DNA of 64,000 nt from Enterocola sp045654205 (GCA_045654205.1 JAZOMZ010000026.1:62001-126000); one strand, 5' to 3'; shown: positions 51,375 through 60,823, counted from the first letter of the stretch. Program-made: numbers and translations. The notes: a model not told the origin generated them from the letters alone.

Positions 51375-52643
51375 TTATAGGTCAAATCCTATGTCGCTAC
51401 GGAAGTATTTGCCTTCGTAACTAATTTTTTGAGCGTTCTTAAATGATTGTGCAAGGGCTTCTGCTTTGTCTTTGCCGTATGAGCTCACAGCAATTACACG
51501 ACCGCCGTTTGTTACTACGTTGCCGTCTTTTTCTGTTGTACCAGCGTGGAAAAGGATACTATCTGTTACTTCTTCAAAACCTGTCATTACTTTACCTTTT
51601 TCGTAGTCGCCAGGATAACCACCAGCTACAAGCATAACGCTAACTGCAAAACGAGGGTCTTTTTCTATTTTTTGTTCGCTAAGTGTACCAGCAAAAGTAG
51701 CTTCAAATAGTTCAACAAGGTCGTTGTTTAAGCGTAACATTACAGATTCTGTTTCTGGGTCACCCATACGCACGTTGTATTCAATTACATAAGGTTCGTT
51801 GCCCACTTTGATAAGACCAAAGAATACAAAACCTTTATAATCAATATTTTCTTTGTTTAGACCATTGATAGTAGGTTTAACAATGCGTTCTTCCACTTTG
51901 GTCATAAACTCTTCGTCTGCAAAACTAACTGGAGAGATAGAACCCATACCACCAGTATTTAGGCCAGTATCACCTTCGCCAATACGTTTGTAGTCTTTTG
52001 CCTCTGGTAGGATTACATAATCTTTACCGTCGGTAAGAGCAAATACAGAACATTCAATACCAGACAAGAATTCTTCAATTACTACAGTGCTACTAGCATC
52101 GCCAAACATACCGCCTAGCATTTCTTCTAGTTCTTTTTGAGCTTCTGCTAGGTCGCTAATGATAAGCACACCTTTTCCTGCTGCAAGACCGTCTGCTTTA
52201 AGCACGTATGGAGCTTTAAGGGTGGCAAGGAATGCTTTCCCTTCTTCAAGAGTATCTTTTGTAAATGCTTTGTATGCAGCAGTAGGGATGCCATGACGCA
52301 TCATAAATTCTTTTGCATACTCTTTACTACCTTCTAGTTGAGCACCTTCTTTAGAAGGACCAACTACTGGAATGCTTTTAAGAGCTTCGTCGTTTTTAAA
52401 GTAGTCTGAAATACCAGCTACAAGTGGAGCTTCTGGGCCACAAACCACCATTTTAATATCATTTGCAAGAACAAATTCTTTAATAGCATCAAAGTCTTCT
52501 GCTTTGATGTTTACATTTGTTCCTACTTGATTTGTACCAGCATTGCCTGGAGCAATGAATAACTTATCCAACTTAGAACTTTTTGCTATTTTCCAAGCAA
52601 GGGCGTGTTCTCTACCTCCTGAACCTAATAAAAGTATATTCAT
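51375..52643 (-). CDS. purD: Phosphoribosylamine-glycine ligase
   Basis: PurD joins phosphoribosylamine and glycine to make GAR, which PurT (45541) then formylates. The 422-residue ATP-grasp enzyme has ILLLGSGGREHALAWK at residues 3-18, YVLKADGLAAGKGV near 147, GGMGSISPVS near 233 and EYNVRMGDPETESVML near 287. It overlaps the upstream deacetylase gene by four bases. Confidence 0.97.
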   Translation of the reverse strand: MNILLLGSGGREHALAWKIAKSSKLDKLFIAPGNAGTNQVGTNVNIKAEDFDAIKEFVLANDIKMVVCGPEAPLVAGISDYFKNDEALKSIPVVGPSKEGAQLEGSKEYAKEFMMRHGIPTAAYKAFTKDTLEEGKAFLATLKAPYVLKADGLAAGKGVLIISDLAEAQKELEEMLGGMFGDASSTVVIEEFLSGIECSVFALTDGKDYVILPEAKDYKRIGEGDTGLNTGGMGSISPVSFADEEFMTKVEERIVKPTINGLNKENIDYKGFVFFGLIKVGNEPYVIEYNVRMGDPETESVMLRLNNDLVELFEATFAGTLSEQKIEKDPRFAVSVMLVAGGYPGDYEKGKVMTGFEEVTDSILFHAGTTEKDGNVVTNGGRVIAVSSYGKDKAEALAQSFKNAQKISYEGKYFRSDIGFDL

Positions 52644-53251
52644 AATGTTTCAAATGTATATCCGTTTTCTAACCAATATTTTACCGCCTTTGGGAATGCG
52701 TATTTCATATTTTTTTCTGCCTTCAATGAATCATGAAATACCACAATAGAACCATTGCGTGTATATTTCTTTGCTATGTCTAGCACTTTTTCTTCAGAAA
52801 GGCTAGGGTTGTAATCTCTAGTAATCACGTCCCAAAGCACCACATTGTAGCCTAAGTTTTTCAACTTTCTTGCCTGAGATGGGGTGATATTCCCATGTGG
52901 AGGTCTGAAAAGATTACTTTTAATTATATTTTTGCTCTTTTCTATATCCGAAAAGTATGCATCGCCTTCTTTGTAAAGTCCTCTTCTATGTTCGTAGCCG
53001 TGTATGCCCACCGAGTGTCCATTTTGCCTGATTTCATCGAGGATTTCTGGATGTTTCTCTGCATTGTTTCCTATGCAAAAAAATGTGGCTTTGATATTAA
53101 ATTCATCAAGTGTTTTTAATATCCAATGCGTAATTTCCTCTGTTGGGCCATCATCAAACGTCAGATATATTACCTTTTTATTTTTATCCTTCCTCCACAA
53201 AACAGAAGGATAAAGTAGGCGAATAATATCCGGCATTTGTTCTATAAACAT
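52640..53251 (-). CDS. Polysaccharide deacetylase (NodB homology)
   Basis: A 203-residue carbohydrate-esterase-4 enzyme: YLTFDDGPTEE near residue 29 (catalytic Asp and metal Asp), GIHGYEHR near 82 (metal His pair as H-x3-H-like), RPPHGN near 115 and VVFHDS near 168. These remove N-acetyl groups from peptidoglycan or other polysaccharides. There is no signal peptide, but the N-terminus (EQMPDIIRLLYPSVLW) may associate with the membrane. It shares one base with the DUF2723 stop and four with purD, so it is part of that operon. Confidence 0.9.
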   Translation of the reverse strand: MFIEQMPDIIRLLYPSVLWRKDKNKKVIYLTFDDGPTEEITHWILKTLDEFNIKATFFCIGNNAEKHPEILDEIRQNGHSVGIHGYEHRRGLYKEGDAYFSDIEKSKNIIKSNLFRPPHGNITPSQARKLKNLGYNVVLWDVITRDYNPSLSEEKVLDIAKKYTRNGSIVVFHDSLKAEKNMKYAFPKAVKYWLENGYTFETL

Positions 53252-56200
53252 TATCTATATAGGTAATAATATTTTTCCATTAATTCTGAACATCTACCAA
53301 ATAATTCATAGTCCTGATGTTCATTTGCTGTTATTCCTATTTGTTGGAAGGTGAGAAGGCTTTTGCCTATTTCATCAGAAGCACCTTTAGCTTGATTCCT
53401 ATCTAGTGTAGCAATCCATTTAAGTTTTGCCTCGCTGTCTTCTATAATAATATTGGCAAGTGCTCTACCTTTTTCTTTTTCGCCTACAGCGTAATATTGC
53501 TCAACAAAATCTGTAGAAGAGAAGTTGTGAGGAACGTTTCTGTGAGGAATTACTTCCAAACAATAATCTAGTGCTTTAATTGCTTCTTCTTTTTTGCCTT
53601 CTGCAATTAATGCATTGATAAGTTCAGAGAACATTTGACGGTGAGCGCGACACATTCTTAGGATGTTTTCGTCCAAATAAATTGATTTTTTTGTATCAAT
53701 ACCACCAAATTTAAATTTATTCATCATGTTGTGGTACATGATGTCTGTATTGGTAATGCCTTCTCTTGGGGCATCTTTATAAGGAACAATTCTATATGAT
53801 AGACCTTCTAGTTGGAAGTATCTTTGCATATTTAGATACATGTCACTGCCCACTGTTACAGCATAATAAATAGGGCGTTCCCAATTGTTATTTGCTAGCA
53901 TTTCTAGAATCATTACCTCACTTTTGGTGATATATGATTTTTTAGAAAGGTCGATTATAATTTCGTCGGCAATTTTGTCTTTGTCTTCTTCTTTGATAGC
54001 ACCTTGTTTCACAAGATTATCTTTGTTTACTGCTAGTTTAAAGACTTTTGCAGGAAGGTAATCTTGTTTATAGTGATTTGTAGAGTCTTTTGCAGGATTT
54101 GCTAAAAGAAATTCTAATGCTAATTTTAGGTCAAGAGGTTCTTTTATTAAATCTTTCAGATAAACAATACTTCTGTTGCCTTCTGCGTAGTCTTTTCTTT
54201 CCCATGTGATAGGAAGTGCTTCTGACTTGTATGCAGGACGACGCATTTGGTCTATATACCAGTCTGTTTGTAGGTAACTTAAGTTACAAACACGTTTGTC
54301 AACTGCCACTGAGTCTTCTTCAGTTTCTTGAAGGTACCAAAGTGGGAAAGTGTCGTTATCACCATTTGTGAAAATTATTGCATTTGCTGCGCAAGAGTTA
54401 AAGTAATTTTTACCAAAATCTTTTACCACATATCTGTCGCTTCTGTCGTGGTCGTCCCAGTTTTCTGTAGCCATAAGCACAGGAATTGGTAGAGTCACTA
54501 ATGTTGCAATAATAGCACAAATAGTTTTGTTTAGTTTTGTTCCTTTTAGAAGTTCTGCAATGCCAGCCACACCAAAACCTATCCAAATACAGAATGCGTA
54601 GAACGAACCAGCGTATGCATAGTCACGTTCACGTGGTTCGGCAGGGCCTTGGTTTAGGTAAAGTACTATGGCAATACCCGTCATAAAGAACAGGGTCATA
54701 GTAATCCAAAATGTTTGTTTGCATTTTTCTTTTCTTTGCACTTGGAATGCTATACCTAGTATGCCAAGTAGCAGTGGAATCATATAATATACATTTCTAC
54801 CTTTATTGTTGGCATAAACATCTGGCAAGTTTGATTGGTCGCCAACCATAAACTTGTCTATAAAATTAACACCAGAAATCCAGTTGCCGTTTATAATGTC
54901 GCCATGACCTTGAATATCGTTTTGTCTGCCGCTAAAGTTCCACATGAAGTATCTCCAGTACATATAGTTTAGTTGATACTTGAAGAAGAACTCTAGGTTT
55001 TCGCCAAATGTAGGTATTTTTACCATTATTCTATGACCACATTGGTTGTATGGCACTTTTTTGCCCTTTACATTTACCCATGATTCATAAGCTTCTGGGT
55101 GGCCGCCAGAGTTACTATGCATACGTGGGAATAGAGTTTTCATATTGCTATCATATTCCACACTGTATTTTGTGCCAGTAACTACATATTCGTCTTTTTC
55201 CTCTGGCGATGTTTTTTCTTTAATTCCGTATGTTTTTTCTCCTTCTACAATCTTGGTTCTGCAATAGTTGTCTTCTATTTTAAGTGCAGGCTCAGAAGAG
55301 TAATATTGTCCGTAGAATAATGGTCGGTCGCCATATTGTTCACGGTTTAGATATGTTTTAAGGGCAAAAACATTGTCTGGAGAGTTTTGATCCATAGGAG
55401 GGTTTGCTGCAGAACGCACCACAATCACTGCGTATGTAGTGTAACCAAGTAGCATCATAGCCAAGCAAACCATAATGGTGCTCATCATACGAATGTTTAG
55501 TTCTTTTTTTATCTTAATAAAGTAAATAATTATTGCTGCTATGATTAATAAGCCTATCCAAATGCTTCCCATAATAAATGGAAGACCCATTAGGCAGATA
55601 GCAAGAAGTGATGAAACCTTTATTAGATTGAAGTTTACTTTTTCTTTGTAAAGTTCTATAATAGACCAAACTAGCACTCCTACTGTAAGTAAACAATAGA
55701 ATAGGGCTCCAGAGTTGAATGGTAAGCCTAGTGTGTTTACAAAGAATAGTTCCACATAACCAGCTAGGCTGATAAATCCAGGAATAAGACCATAAAGCAC
55801 AAAAACCAATATAGCAAATGAAACAAGAAGTGCTATAATGGTGCCTTTAATGCTTGCTTCGTATTTTCTGAAATAGTAAACAAGAACTATTGCTGGAATG
55901 GTTAGCAGGTTTAGCAAGTGCACCCCAATAGAAAGCCCCATTAAATAGGTGATAAGGATAAGATACCTATCAGAGCCAGCCTCGTCTGCTTTTTCTTCCC
56001 ATTTCAAAATCAGCCAGAAAACTATGGCAGTAAGGAAAGAAGAATATGCATAAACTTCCGCTTCCACCGCAGAAAACCAGAATGTGTCTGAGAATGTATA
56101 TGCAAGAGAGCCAACCAAACCACTACCCAAAATCACGATGCTTTGCGCAAGTGACATTTCACTACCTTTGCCTACAATCATTCTTTTGGCAAGAAGTGTA

Positions 56201-56490
56201 ATGGTCCAAAATAGAAAAAGTATGGTAAGTGCACTTAGGAATGCAGAAAGCATATTAATGCAGTATGCCACTTGAGTAGGGTCTGAAGCAAAAAGGCTAA
56301 AGAATTTACCAGTTAGCATAAAGAATGGTGCACCAGGAGGGTGACCCACTTCCAGCTTAAATGCAGTGGTAATAAACTCTGGGCAATCCCAGAAACTTGC
56401 AGTAGGTTCTATGGTTAGTCCGTATGTTACCATCGCAATGGCAAATACCACTATGCCTAAAACCTTATCCCATAATTTAAAGTTTTTCAT
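53251..56490 (-). CDS. DUF2723-family integral membrane protein
   Basis: A 1079-residue protein. The first 360 residues hold about 10 membrane helices with the signature WDCPEFITTAFKLEVGHPPGAP near residue 34, resembling GT-C-fold protein O-mannosyltransferases with acidic catalytic residues. A second group of helices lies near residues 575-670. A soluble TPR-like C-terminus (EEAIKALDYCLEVIPHRN near residue 967) follows. Transfer of a lipid-linked sugar to exported proteins is inferred and unproven. A TACCTTTG box (minus, 56521-56528) precedes the ATG, and the gene leads the row that includes the deacetylase and purD. Confidence 0.88.
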   Translation of the reverse strand: MKNFKLWDKVLGIVVFAIAMVTYGLTIEPTASFWDCPEFITTAFKLEVGHPPGAPFFMLTGKFFSLFASDPTQVAYCINMLSAFLSALTILFLFWTITLLAKRMIVGKGSEMSLAQSIVILGSGLVGSLAYTFSDTFWFSAVEAEVYAYSSFLTAIVFWLILKWEEKADEAGSDRYLILITYLMGLSIGVHLLNLLTIPAIVLVYYFRKYEASIKGTIIALLVSFAILVFVLYGLIPGFISLAGYVELFFVNTLGLPFNSGALFYCLLTVGVLVWSIIELYKEKVNFNLIKVSSLLAICLMGLPFIMGSIWIGLLIIAAIIIYFIKIKKELNIRMMSTIMVCLAMMLLGYTTYAVIVVRSAANPPMDQNSPDNVFALKTYLNREQYGDRPLFYGQYYSSEPALKIEDNYCRTKIVEGEKTYGIKEKTSPEEKDEYVVTGTKYSVEYDSNMKTLFPRMHSNSGGHPEAYESWVNVKGKKVPYNQCGHRIMVKIPTFGENLEFFFKYQLNYMYWRYFMWNFSGRQNDIQGHGDIINGNWISGVNFIDKFMVGDQSNLPDVYANNKGRNVYYMIPLLLGILGIAFQVQRKEKCKQTFWITMTLFFMTGIAIVLYLNQGPAEPRERDYAYAGSFYAFCIWIGFGVAGIAELLKGTKLNKTICAIIATLVTLPIPVLMATENWDDHDRSDRYVVKDFGKNYFNSCAANAIIFTNGDNDTFPLWYLQETEEDSVAVDKRVCNLSYLQTDWYIDQMRRPAYKSEALPITWERKDYAEGNRSIVYLKDLIKEPLDLKLALEFLLANPAKDSTNHYKQDYLPAKVFKLAVNKDNLVKQGAIKEEDKDKIADEIIIDLSKKSYITKSEVMILEMLANNNWERPIYYAVTVGSDMYLNMQRYFQLEGLSYRIVPYKDAPREGITNTDIMYHNMMNKFKFGGIDTKKSIYLDENILRMCRAHRQMFSELINALIAEGKKEEAIKALDYCLEVIPHRNVPHNFSSTDFVEQYYAVGEKEKGRALANIIIEDSEAKLKWIATLDRNQAKGASDEIGKSLLTFQQIGITANEHQDYELFGRCSELMEKYYYLYR

Positions 56491-56520
56491 ATTTTATGTT
56501 GCTTTTTTCTTTTTGCGTAG

Positions 56521-56528
56521 CAAAGGTA
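56521..56528 (-). promoter_or_regulatory. Promoter -7 box for the DUF2723-deacetylase-purD row
   Basis: TACCTTTG on the minus strand, 31 bases before the ATG at 56490, in the 44-base gap after rluD. Confidence 0.55.
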
Positions 56529-56534
56529 ATAAAA

Positions 56535-57563
56535 TTATACTATTTCTTCCCATTTTTTTAGTAGCGAAGCAAAGTCTTCTGGCAGTTCGCTATTAAAGAA
56601 CATTCTCTCGTGTGTTCTTGGGTGTTCAAAACCCAATGTTTTGGCGTGCAATGCCTGTCTTGGGCATATTTCAAAACATTTTTTTATAAATTGTTTGTAG
56701 CTAGAGGTAGGAATGCCCTTAAGTATTTGGTCGCCACCATAACGTTCATCGTTGAAAAGCGGACAACCTTTGTGTTTCATATGCACCCTTATTTGGTGAG
56801 TTCTACCAGTTTCTAGTTTGCATTCCACAAGGCTTACGTAGTTGTAAGTAGCCAAAGTTTTGTAATGTGTTACAGCGTGTTTGCCTCCCTCTTGGTCTTC
56901 TGTATAAACTGCCATTTGAAGGCGGTCTTTTGGATTTCTGCCTATGTAGGTGTCCACAGTGCCGTCTTTTGGGTCTGGTCTGCCCCAAACAAGTGCTTGA
57001 TAAAGTCTGTCTGTGGTTTTTTCAAAAAACTGACGAGAAAGGAACATCTTGGCATAGTCATTTTTAGCCACTACAAGTAGTCCTGAAGTGTCTTTGTCTA
57101 TTCTGTGCACAAGCCCAAGACGTGGATCTGATGCCTGAAATGTTTTGTTTCCTGCAAAATGGTATGCAAGTGCATTGAGCAAAGTGCCCTCGAAGTTTCC
57201 ATGTCCTGGGTGCACCACCATGCCCGGTGCTTTGTTCACCACAAGCAGGTCTTCGTCCTCATAAACAATGTTTATAGGAATATTTTGTGGAATAATTTCT
57301 GTGTCTCTTGGCGGATAATCTAGCACAATGGTAATCACATCGTTTGGTTTTACCTTGTAATTAGATTTTATTGGTTTATCATTTACCAAAATATTGCCAG
57401 CATCGGCTGCAACTTGTATCTTGGTCCTAGATGCATTAGAAATCTTGTCTGTTAGAAATTTATCTATTCTAACAAGAGTTTGCCCTGGGTCTGCCGTAAA
57501 TCTATAATGCTCAAACCTCGATGCCAATTCCTCGCTAAACTCGTCTATGTTCTCGTCAATCAT
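56535..57563 (-). CDS. rluD: RluA-family pseudouridine synthase (RluD-like)
   Basis: It converts specific uridines of 23S rRNA to pseudouridine. The 342-residue protein has an N-terminal S4 domain (RIDKFLTDKISNASRTKIQ near residue 28), VVNKAPGMVVHPG near 107, the catalytic Asp in HRIDKDTSGLLVVAK near 151, and GRTHQIRVHMKH near 243. Helix 69 modification (U1911/1915/1917) is the default for RluD, but the exact site is unproved. It lies downstream of the PASTA gene; the gap holds the palindrome at 57590-57620. Confidence 0.92.
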   Translation of the reverse strand: MIDENIDEFSEELASRFEHYRFTADPGQTLVRIDKFLTDKISNASRTKIQVAADAGNILVNDKPIKSNYKVKPNDVITIVLDYPPRDTEIIPQNIPINIVYEDEDLLVVNKAPGMVVHPGHGNFEGTLLNALAYHFAGNKTFQASDPRLGLVHRIDKDTSGLLVVAKNDYAKMFLSRQFFEKTTDRLYQALVWGRPDPKDGTVDTYIGRNPKDRLQMAVYTEDQEGGKHAVTHYKTLATYNYVSLVECKLETGRTHQIRVHMKHKGCPLFNDERYGGDQILKGIPTSSYKQFIKKCFEICPRQALHAKTLGFEHPRTHERMFFNSELPEDFASLLKKWEEIV

Positions 57564-57589
57564 TTTTTTTTAATGAATTCAGTACCAAT

Positions 57590-57620
57590 CTCGGTCCCTG
57601 AGCTTGTCGAAGGGCCCGAC
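57590..57620 (+). repeat. Palindrome with GAGCTTGTCGA loop, copy 2
   Basis: Stem TCGGTCCCT/AGGGCCCGA (57591-57599, 57611-57619) around loop GAGCTTGTCGA, in the gap between the PASTA gene and rluD. Copy 1 is in the cyclo-ligase gene at 17089-17123. The stem base pair C-G here replaces A-T there, and the T-C mismatch sits at the same place. Confidence 0.85.
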
Positions 57621-57626
57621 TCATAT

Positions 57627-58280
57627 TTAAAATAATATCTCATCCTCAAGCAAATCGTCTCCCAACAAATCTTCATCCTCAACAAACTCTTCTTCTATTA
57701 CTGTAGTTGTGTCAGTTGCAATAGTATCGGTATCAATCTTGATACCACCATCTCCAACGTGAAGGATAAGTTCAGAATGTGTAGGGATTTCTTCTCCTGC
57801 ACTTACTTTTTTGCCATTGTAAAGCACTTCAAGCACCAAATCTCTATAGTCAGAAGGCTTGTAAACCACTTCTTTCACTTTAAAGTCTGCTCCTGCAAGC
57901 AATGCTTGTGCTTGACGAAGCGAAAGGTCTACCACTTCTGGTAGTTTTGTCATTTGAGCAGCCTTGGCATTGATGATAAGGTAAATTTTACGTTCTTTTT
58001 TTACAAAAGAATCAGCTTTTGGGTCTTGATCTACTATTGCACCAGGCTGTGCACCAGTTCTATACACAGAATCCACAACTTCATAGTTTAGTTCCCTGCC
58101 AAGGATAAGAGTGGTAGCATTTTCTTCTGTCATGCCAATCACATCTGGCACGAGTTTTTGTTCGTCGTGTCTTGTGTAGTTGTCCAACCAGAAAATTAGT
58201 CCTGTAAATAGCAGAACCACAACTATTACCAAAAGCAAAAAGTGCTTTAGTATGTAATGCTTTTTGAAAAATTCAATCAT
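57627..58280 (-). CDS. PASTA-domain membrane protein
   Basis: A 217-residue protein with one N-terminal transmembrane helix (residues 10-31) and at least two PASTA domains (VPDVIGMTEENATTLIL near 40, LPEVVDLSLRQAQALLAG near 113), then an acidic C-terminus (EEEFVEDEDLLGDDLLEDE). PASTA domains bind peptidoglycan fragments or assist cell-wall proteins. There is no kinase or transpeptidase domain, so it is a stand-alone form, common before rluD in Bacteroidota. Confidence 0.9.
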   Translation of the reverse strand: MIEFFKKHYILKHFLLLVIVVVLLFTGLIFWLDNYTRHDEQKLVPDVIGMTEENATTLILGRELNYEVVDSVYRTGAQPGAIVDQDPKADSFVKKERKIYLIINAKAAQMTKLPEVVDLSLRQAQALLAGADFKVKEVVYKPSDYRDLVLEVLYNGKKVSAGEEIPTHSELILHVGDGGIKIDTDTIATDTTTVIEEEFVEDEDLLGDDLLEDEILF

Positions 58281-58291
58281 ATTTTTAATAA

Positions 58292-59353
58292 TTAGGAATG
58301 AGGAATTAATTCCAATTGATCTAACAATTTAGTATACATTTCAATCGCTTGTTCAATTTCGCAAAGGCGGATAAATTCGTCGGCGGTGTGGGAACGAGCA
58401 GAGTCACCAGGACCAATTTTTACCGATGGAATGGATAGTAATGCTTGGTCTGATAGGGTAGAAGAACCAAAAACTTCTCCACCAGTTTTTAAATAAGCCT
58501 GCACAAATGGGTGTTCCATATCAGTCGCCGAAGGTTTTAGTCTCATAGAACGAGCCTTTGCCTCGCTTTTGATGTTTTCTTGTATGGTCTCAAACACTTC
58601 TTGGAGAGTATAACACTCGTTTAAGCGAATATCTACAGTAAATTTGCAACTATCTGGTACTACATTGTGCTGAGTGCCAGATTGAAGTATTGAAACAGTC
58701 ATTTTCACAGGTCCAAGCACAGGAGAAACCTTTGGAAATTTGTAGTCTTTAAACCACTTGATGTCGTCTAGTGCTTCGTAAATAGCATTGATGCCCTCTT
58801 CTCTAGCGGCATGACCAGATTTTCCTTTCGCCTCGCAATCCACTACCATTAGGCCTCTTTCGGCTACTGCAAGTTTCATTTGAGTAGGCTCGCCCACTAT
58901 TGCAAAATCTACCTTAGGTAGCTGAGTAATAAGTAGTTCCATGCCTTCTTTACCAGAAACTTCTTCTTGGCAAGAAATGCCTAAAACAAGGTTGTATGGC
59001 TGAGGTTTATTAGTAAGATTTACAAATGTGGTAATAAGCGAAACCACCGATGCTCCAGCATCATTACTTCCAAGTCCGTAAAGTTTTCCGTCTTCTTCGG
59101 TGGCCTTAAATGGGTCTTTGGTCCACAAAGCCGATGGCTTCACGGTGTCGATATGTGAGTTTAAAAGTATTGTAGGTTTGTTTTCTGTGTAGTCTTTGCA
59201 TATAGAAAACAAATTGTTTCCCACTCTGCTTATCTCTAGTCCAAGATTCTCCAAATAGTTTTGTAGAAAGTCTGCCACAGCAGTTTCTTCCCTGCTCAGA
59301 GAAGGAATTTCTATCATATTTTGGAGTAGTTTGTATGCCTCGTTTGCTGTCAT
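58292..59353 (-). CDS. M20-family deacylase (ArgE/DapE-like)
   Basis: A 353-residue zinc peptidase-like enzyme with metal ligands in NSHIDTV near residue 66, GSNDAGASVV near 93, CQEEVSG with the catalytic Glu near 127, and the histidine of RSHTADEF near 328. In Bacteroidota this type, next to argB, is likely to remove the acyl group from acyl-citrulline or acyl-ornithine in arginine synthesis; lysine-pathway DapE activity is the main alternative. The C-terminus LELIPHS and stop are encoded by a TTAGGAATGAGGA-type repeat read backwards. A TAAATTTG box (minus, 59377-59384) precedes the ATG. Confidence 0.85.
   Translation of the reverse strand: MTANEAYKLLQNMIEIPSLSREETAVADFLQNYLENLGLEISRVGNNLFSICKDYTENKPTILLNSHIDTVKPSALWTKDPFKATEEDGKLYGLGSNDAGASVVSLITTFVNLTNKPQPYNLVLGISCQEEVSGKEGMELLITQLPKVDFAIVGEPTQMKLAVAERGLMVVDCEAKGKSGHAAREEGINAIYEALDDIKWFKDYKFPKVSPVLGPVKMTVSILQSGTQHNVVPDSCKFTVDIRLNECYTLQEVFETIQENIKSEAKARSMRLKPSATDMEHPFVQAYLKTGGEVFGSSTLSDQALLSIPSVKIGPGDSARSHTADEFIRLCEIEQAIEMYTKLLDQLELIPHS
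58294..58310 (+). repeat. TTAGGAAT-type repeat at the M20 gene 3' end
   Basis: Reads AATTAGGAATGAGGAATTAA on the plus strand, across the last codons and stop of the minus-strand M20 gene. Confidence 0.65.
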
Positions 59354-59376
59354 TGTAAAAAATGCGTATTTGGTTA

Positions 59377-59384
59377 CAAATTTA
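59377..59384 (-). promoter_or_regulatory. M20 gene promoter -7 box
   Basis: TAAATTTG on the minus strand, 24 bases before the ATG at 59353. It is divergent from the trmH box 13 bases away. Confidence 0.45.
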
Positions 59385-59396
59385 ATAAAAAAACAC

Positions 59397-59404
59397 TATT
59401 TTTG
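59397..59404 (+). promoter_or_regulatory. trmH-argB promoter -7 box
   Basis: TATTTTTG on the plus strand. It overlaps the earliest possible start of the next frame (59402), so the ATG at 59423 is the realistic start. Confidence 0.6.
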
Positions 59405-59422
59405 TGCATTGATTCTAATAAA

Positions 59423-59956
59423 ATGAGAAAATTATCTGTAGTAGAACTAAATAGGCTAAACGTAGAGGAGTTTAAACAGGCTGAAAAACTTCCTCTTGTG
59501 GTGGTTTTAGACAATGTGAGAAGCCTACACAATGTGGGGTCTATTTTTAGAACTAGTGACGCTTTCATCGTGGAAAAAATATATCTTTGTGGCATTACTT
59601 CCACTCCTCCAAATGCCGAAATTCACAAAACAGCATTGGGCGCAGAAGATAGTGTTGCGTGGGAGTATGTGGCAGAAACTTTAGACGTGGTAAACAGACT
59701 TCACGCCGAAGGCTACAAGGTGCTTGCGGTAGAACAAACCGAGAATAGTATTTCACTTGAAAAACTATCTTTAAACAAAGAAGAAAAATATGCTATTATC
59801 CTTGGAAACGAGGTGAAGGGAGTGCAACAAGAAGTGGTCGATTTATGCGATGAAACCGTGGAAATTCCGCAATTTGGCACTAAGCATTCACTTAACGTTT
59901 CGGTGGCAGGAGCGCTTACAATTTGGAACATATTTAGTCAACTAAAATTACAATAA
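59423..59956 (+). CDS. SpoU-family RNA methyltransferase
   Basis: A 177-residue SPOUT 2'-O-methyltransferase: NVRSLHNVGSIFRTSDAF near residue 32, ILGNEVKGVQQEV near 129 and IPQFGTKHSLNVSVAGALTIWNIF at the C-terminus, which form the trefoil knot and SAM site. It lacks the extra N-terminal domain of the TrmH/RlmB long forms; the exact target (tRNA or rRNA) is not clear. It is followed by argB four bases later. Confidence 0.9.
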   Translation: MRKLSVVELNRLNVEEFKQAEKLPLVVVLDNVRSLHNVGSIFRTSDAFIVEKIYLCGITSTPPNAEIHKTALGAEDSVAWEYVAETLDVVNRLHAEGYKVLAVEQTENSISLEKLSLNKEEKYAIILGNEVKGVQQEVVDLCDETVEIPQFGTKHSLNVSVAGALTIWNIFSQLKLQ

Positions 59957-59960
59957 GATT

Positions 59961-60734
59961 ATGGAAAAATTAACAATTATAAAAGTAGGGGGTAAAATTG
60001 TAGAAACCCCAGAATCGCTAAACACACTATTAGACGATTTCGCAACAGTAGAGGGTAAAAAAATATTAGTTCATGGTGGTGGCCGTTCTGCTACAGCTAT
60101 TGCAACTAGACTTGGCATCGAAAGCAAAATGGTTGATGGTAGACGCATTACCGATGCAGAAACTCTAGAAGTAGTAACTATGGTTTATGGTGGTCTTGTA
60201 AACAAAGGTATTGTAGTTGGTCTTCAAAAAAGAGATATGAATGCCCTTGGACTTACAGGTGCAGACCTTTGCGTGATTCAAAGTGAAAAACGCCCAGTAG
60301 AAACCATCGATTATGGTTTTGTAGGCGATGTAAAAAAGGTTGATGCAGACAAACTTGCGCTTCTTCTAGAACAAGATATTGTACCTGTGCTTGCTCCACT
60401 TTCTTTCTCAAAAGAACATGGTCTACTAAATACCAACGCAGATACTATCGCAAGCGAAACAGCAAAAGCTCTTTCTGCAAAATTTGAAACCACCCTTGTT
60501 TATTGCTTCGAAAAGAAAGGCGTGCTTTACAATCCAGACGACGATGATAGCGTAATTTCTGAAATTACCCCAGAAATCTACGAAAATTACAAAGCAGAAG
60601 GCATTATTAGCGGTGGTATGATACCAAAACTTGACAATGCATTCAGAGCACTAGAAGCAGGTGTTAGCAAAGTAGTTATCACAGAAGCCTCTCAAATCGG
60701 CAAAAACTCAGGTACAACAATTAAAAACTCTTAA
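59961..60734 (+). CDS. argB: Acetylglutamate (or succinylglutamate) kinase
   Basis: ArgB phosphorylates N-acylglutamate in arginine synthesis. The 257-residue protein has VGGKIVETPE near residue 8, VHGGGRSATAIATRLG near 36, NTNADTIASETAKAL near 155 and GGMIPKLDNAFRALEAG near 217. Bacteroidota with a succinyl-specific ArgF' use succinylated glutamate here; this is inferred from the neighbouring genes and not visible in ArgB alone. An 83-bp structured repeat begins at the base after its stop. Confidence 0.94.
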   Translation: MEKLTIIKVGGKIVETPESLNTLLDDFATVEGKKILVHGGGRSATAIATRLGIESKMVDGRRITDAETLEVVTMVYGGLVNKGIVVGLQKRDMNALGLTGADLCVIQSEKRPVETIDYGFVGDVKKVDADKLALLLEQDIVPVLAPLSFSKEHGLLNTNADTIASETAKALSAKFETTLVYCFEKKGVLYNPDDDDSVISEITPEIYENYKAEGIISGGMIPKLDNAFRALEAGVSKVVITEASQIGKNSGTTIKNS

Positions 60735-60817
60735 TTACGGACTACGTCCGTGATTACTGGCGTCACTCGGCATAACTTAAGCAAGCTTAGTTCTGCTCTC
60801 GCTAGCACAGTAATTCC
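60735..60817 (-). repeat. 83-bp structured repeat, copy B (between argB and DUF4271)
   Basis: Starts at the base after the argB stop and fills the gap, six bases short of the next ATG. Its minus strand aligns without gaps to 16978-17060 at 65 of 83 positions. The 3' hairpin here is perfect (ACGGAC-GTA-GTCCGT). It could also serve as a transcription attenuator. Confidence 0.85.
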
Positions 60818-60823
60818 TAACTG

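Noticed and set aside
54490..54700. Frameshift or gene split in the long DUF2723 gene
   Set aside because: The frame is open across all 1079 codons and the second helix group is expected in the family.
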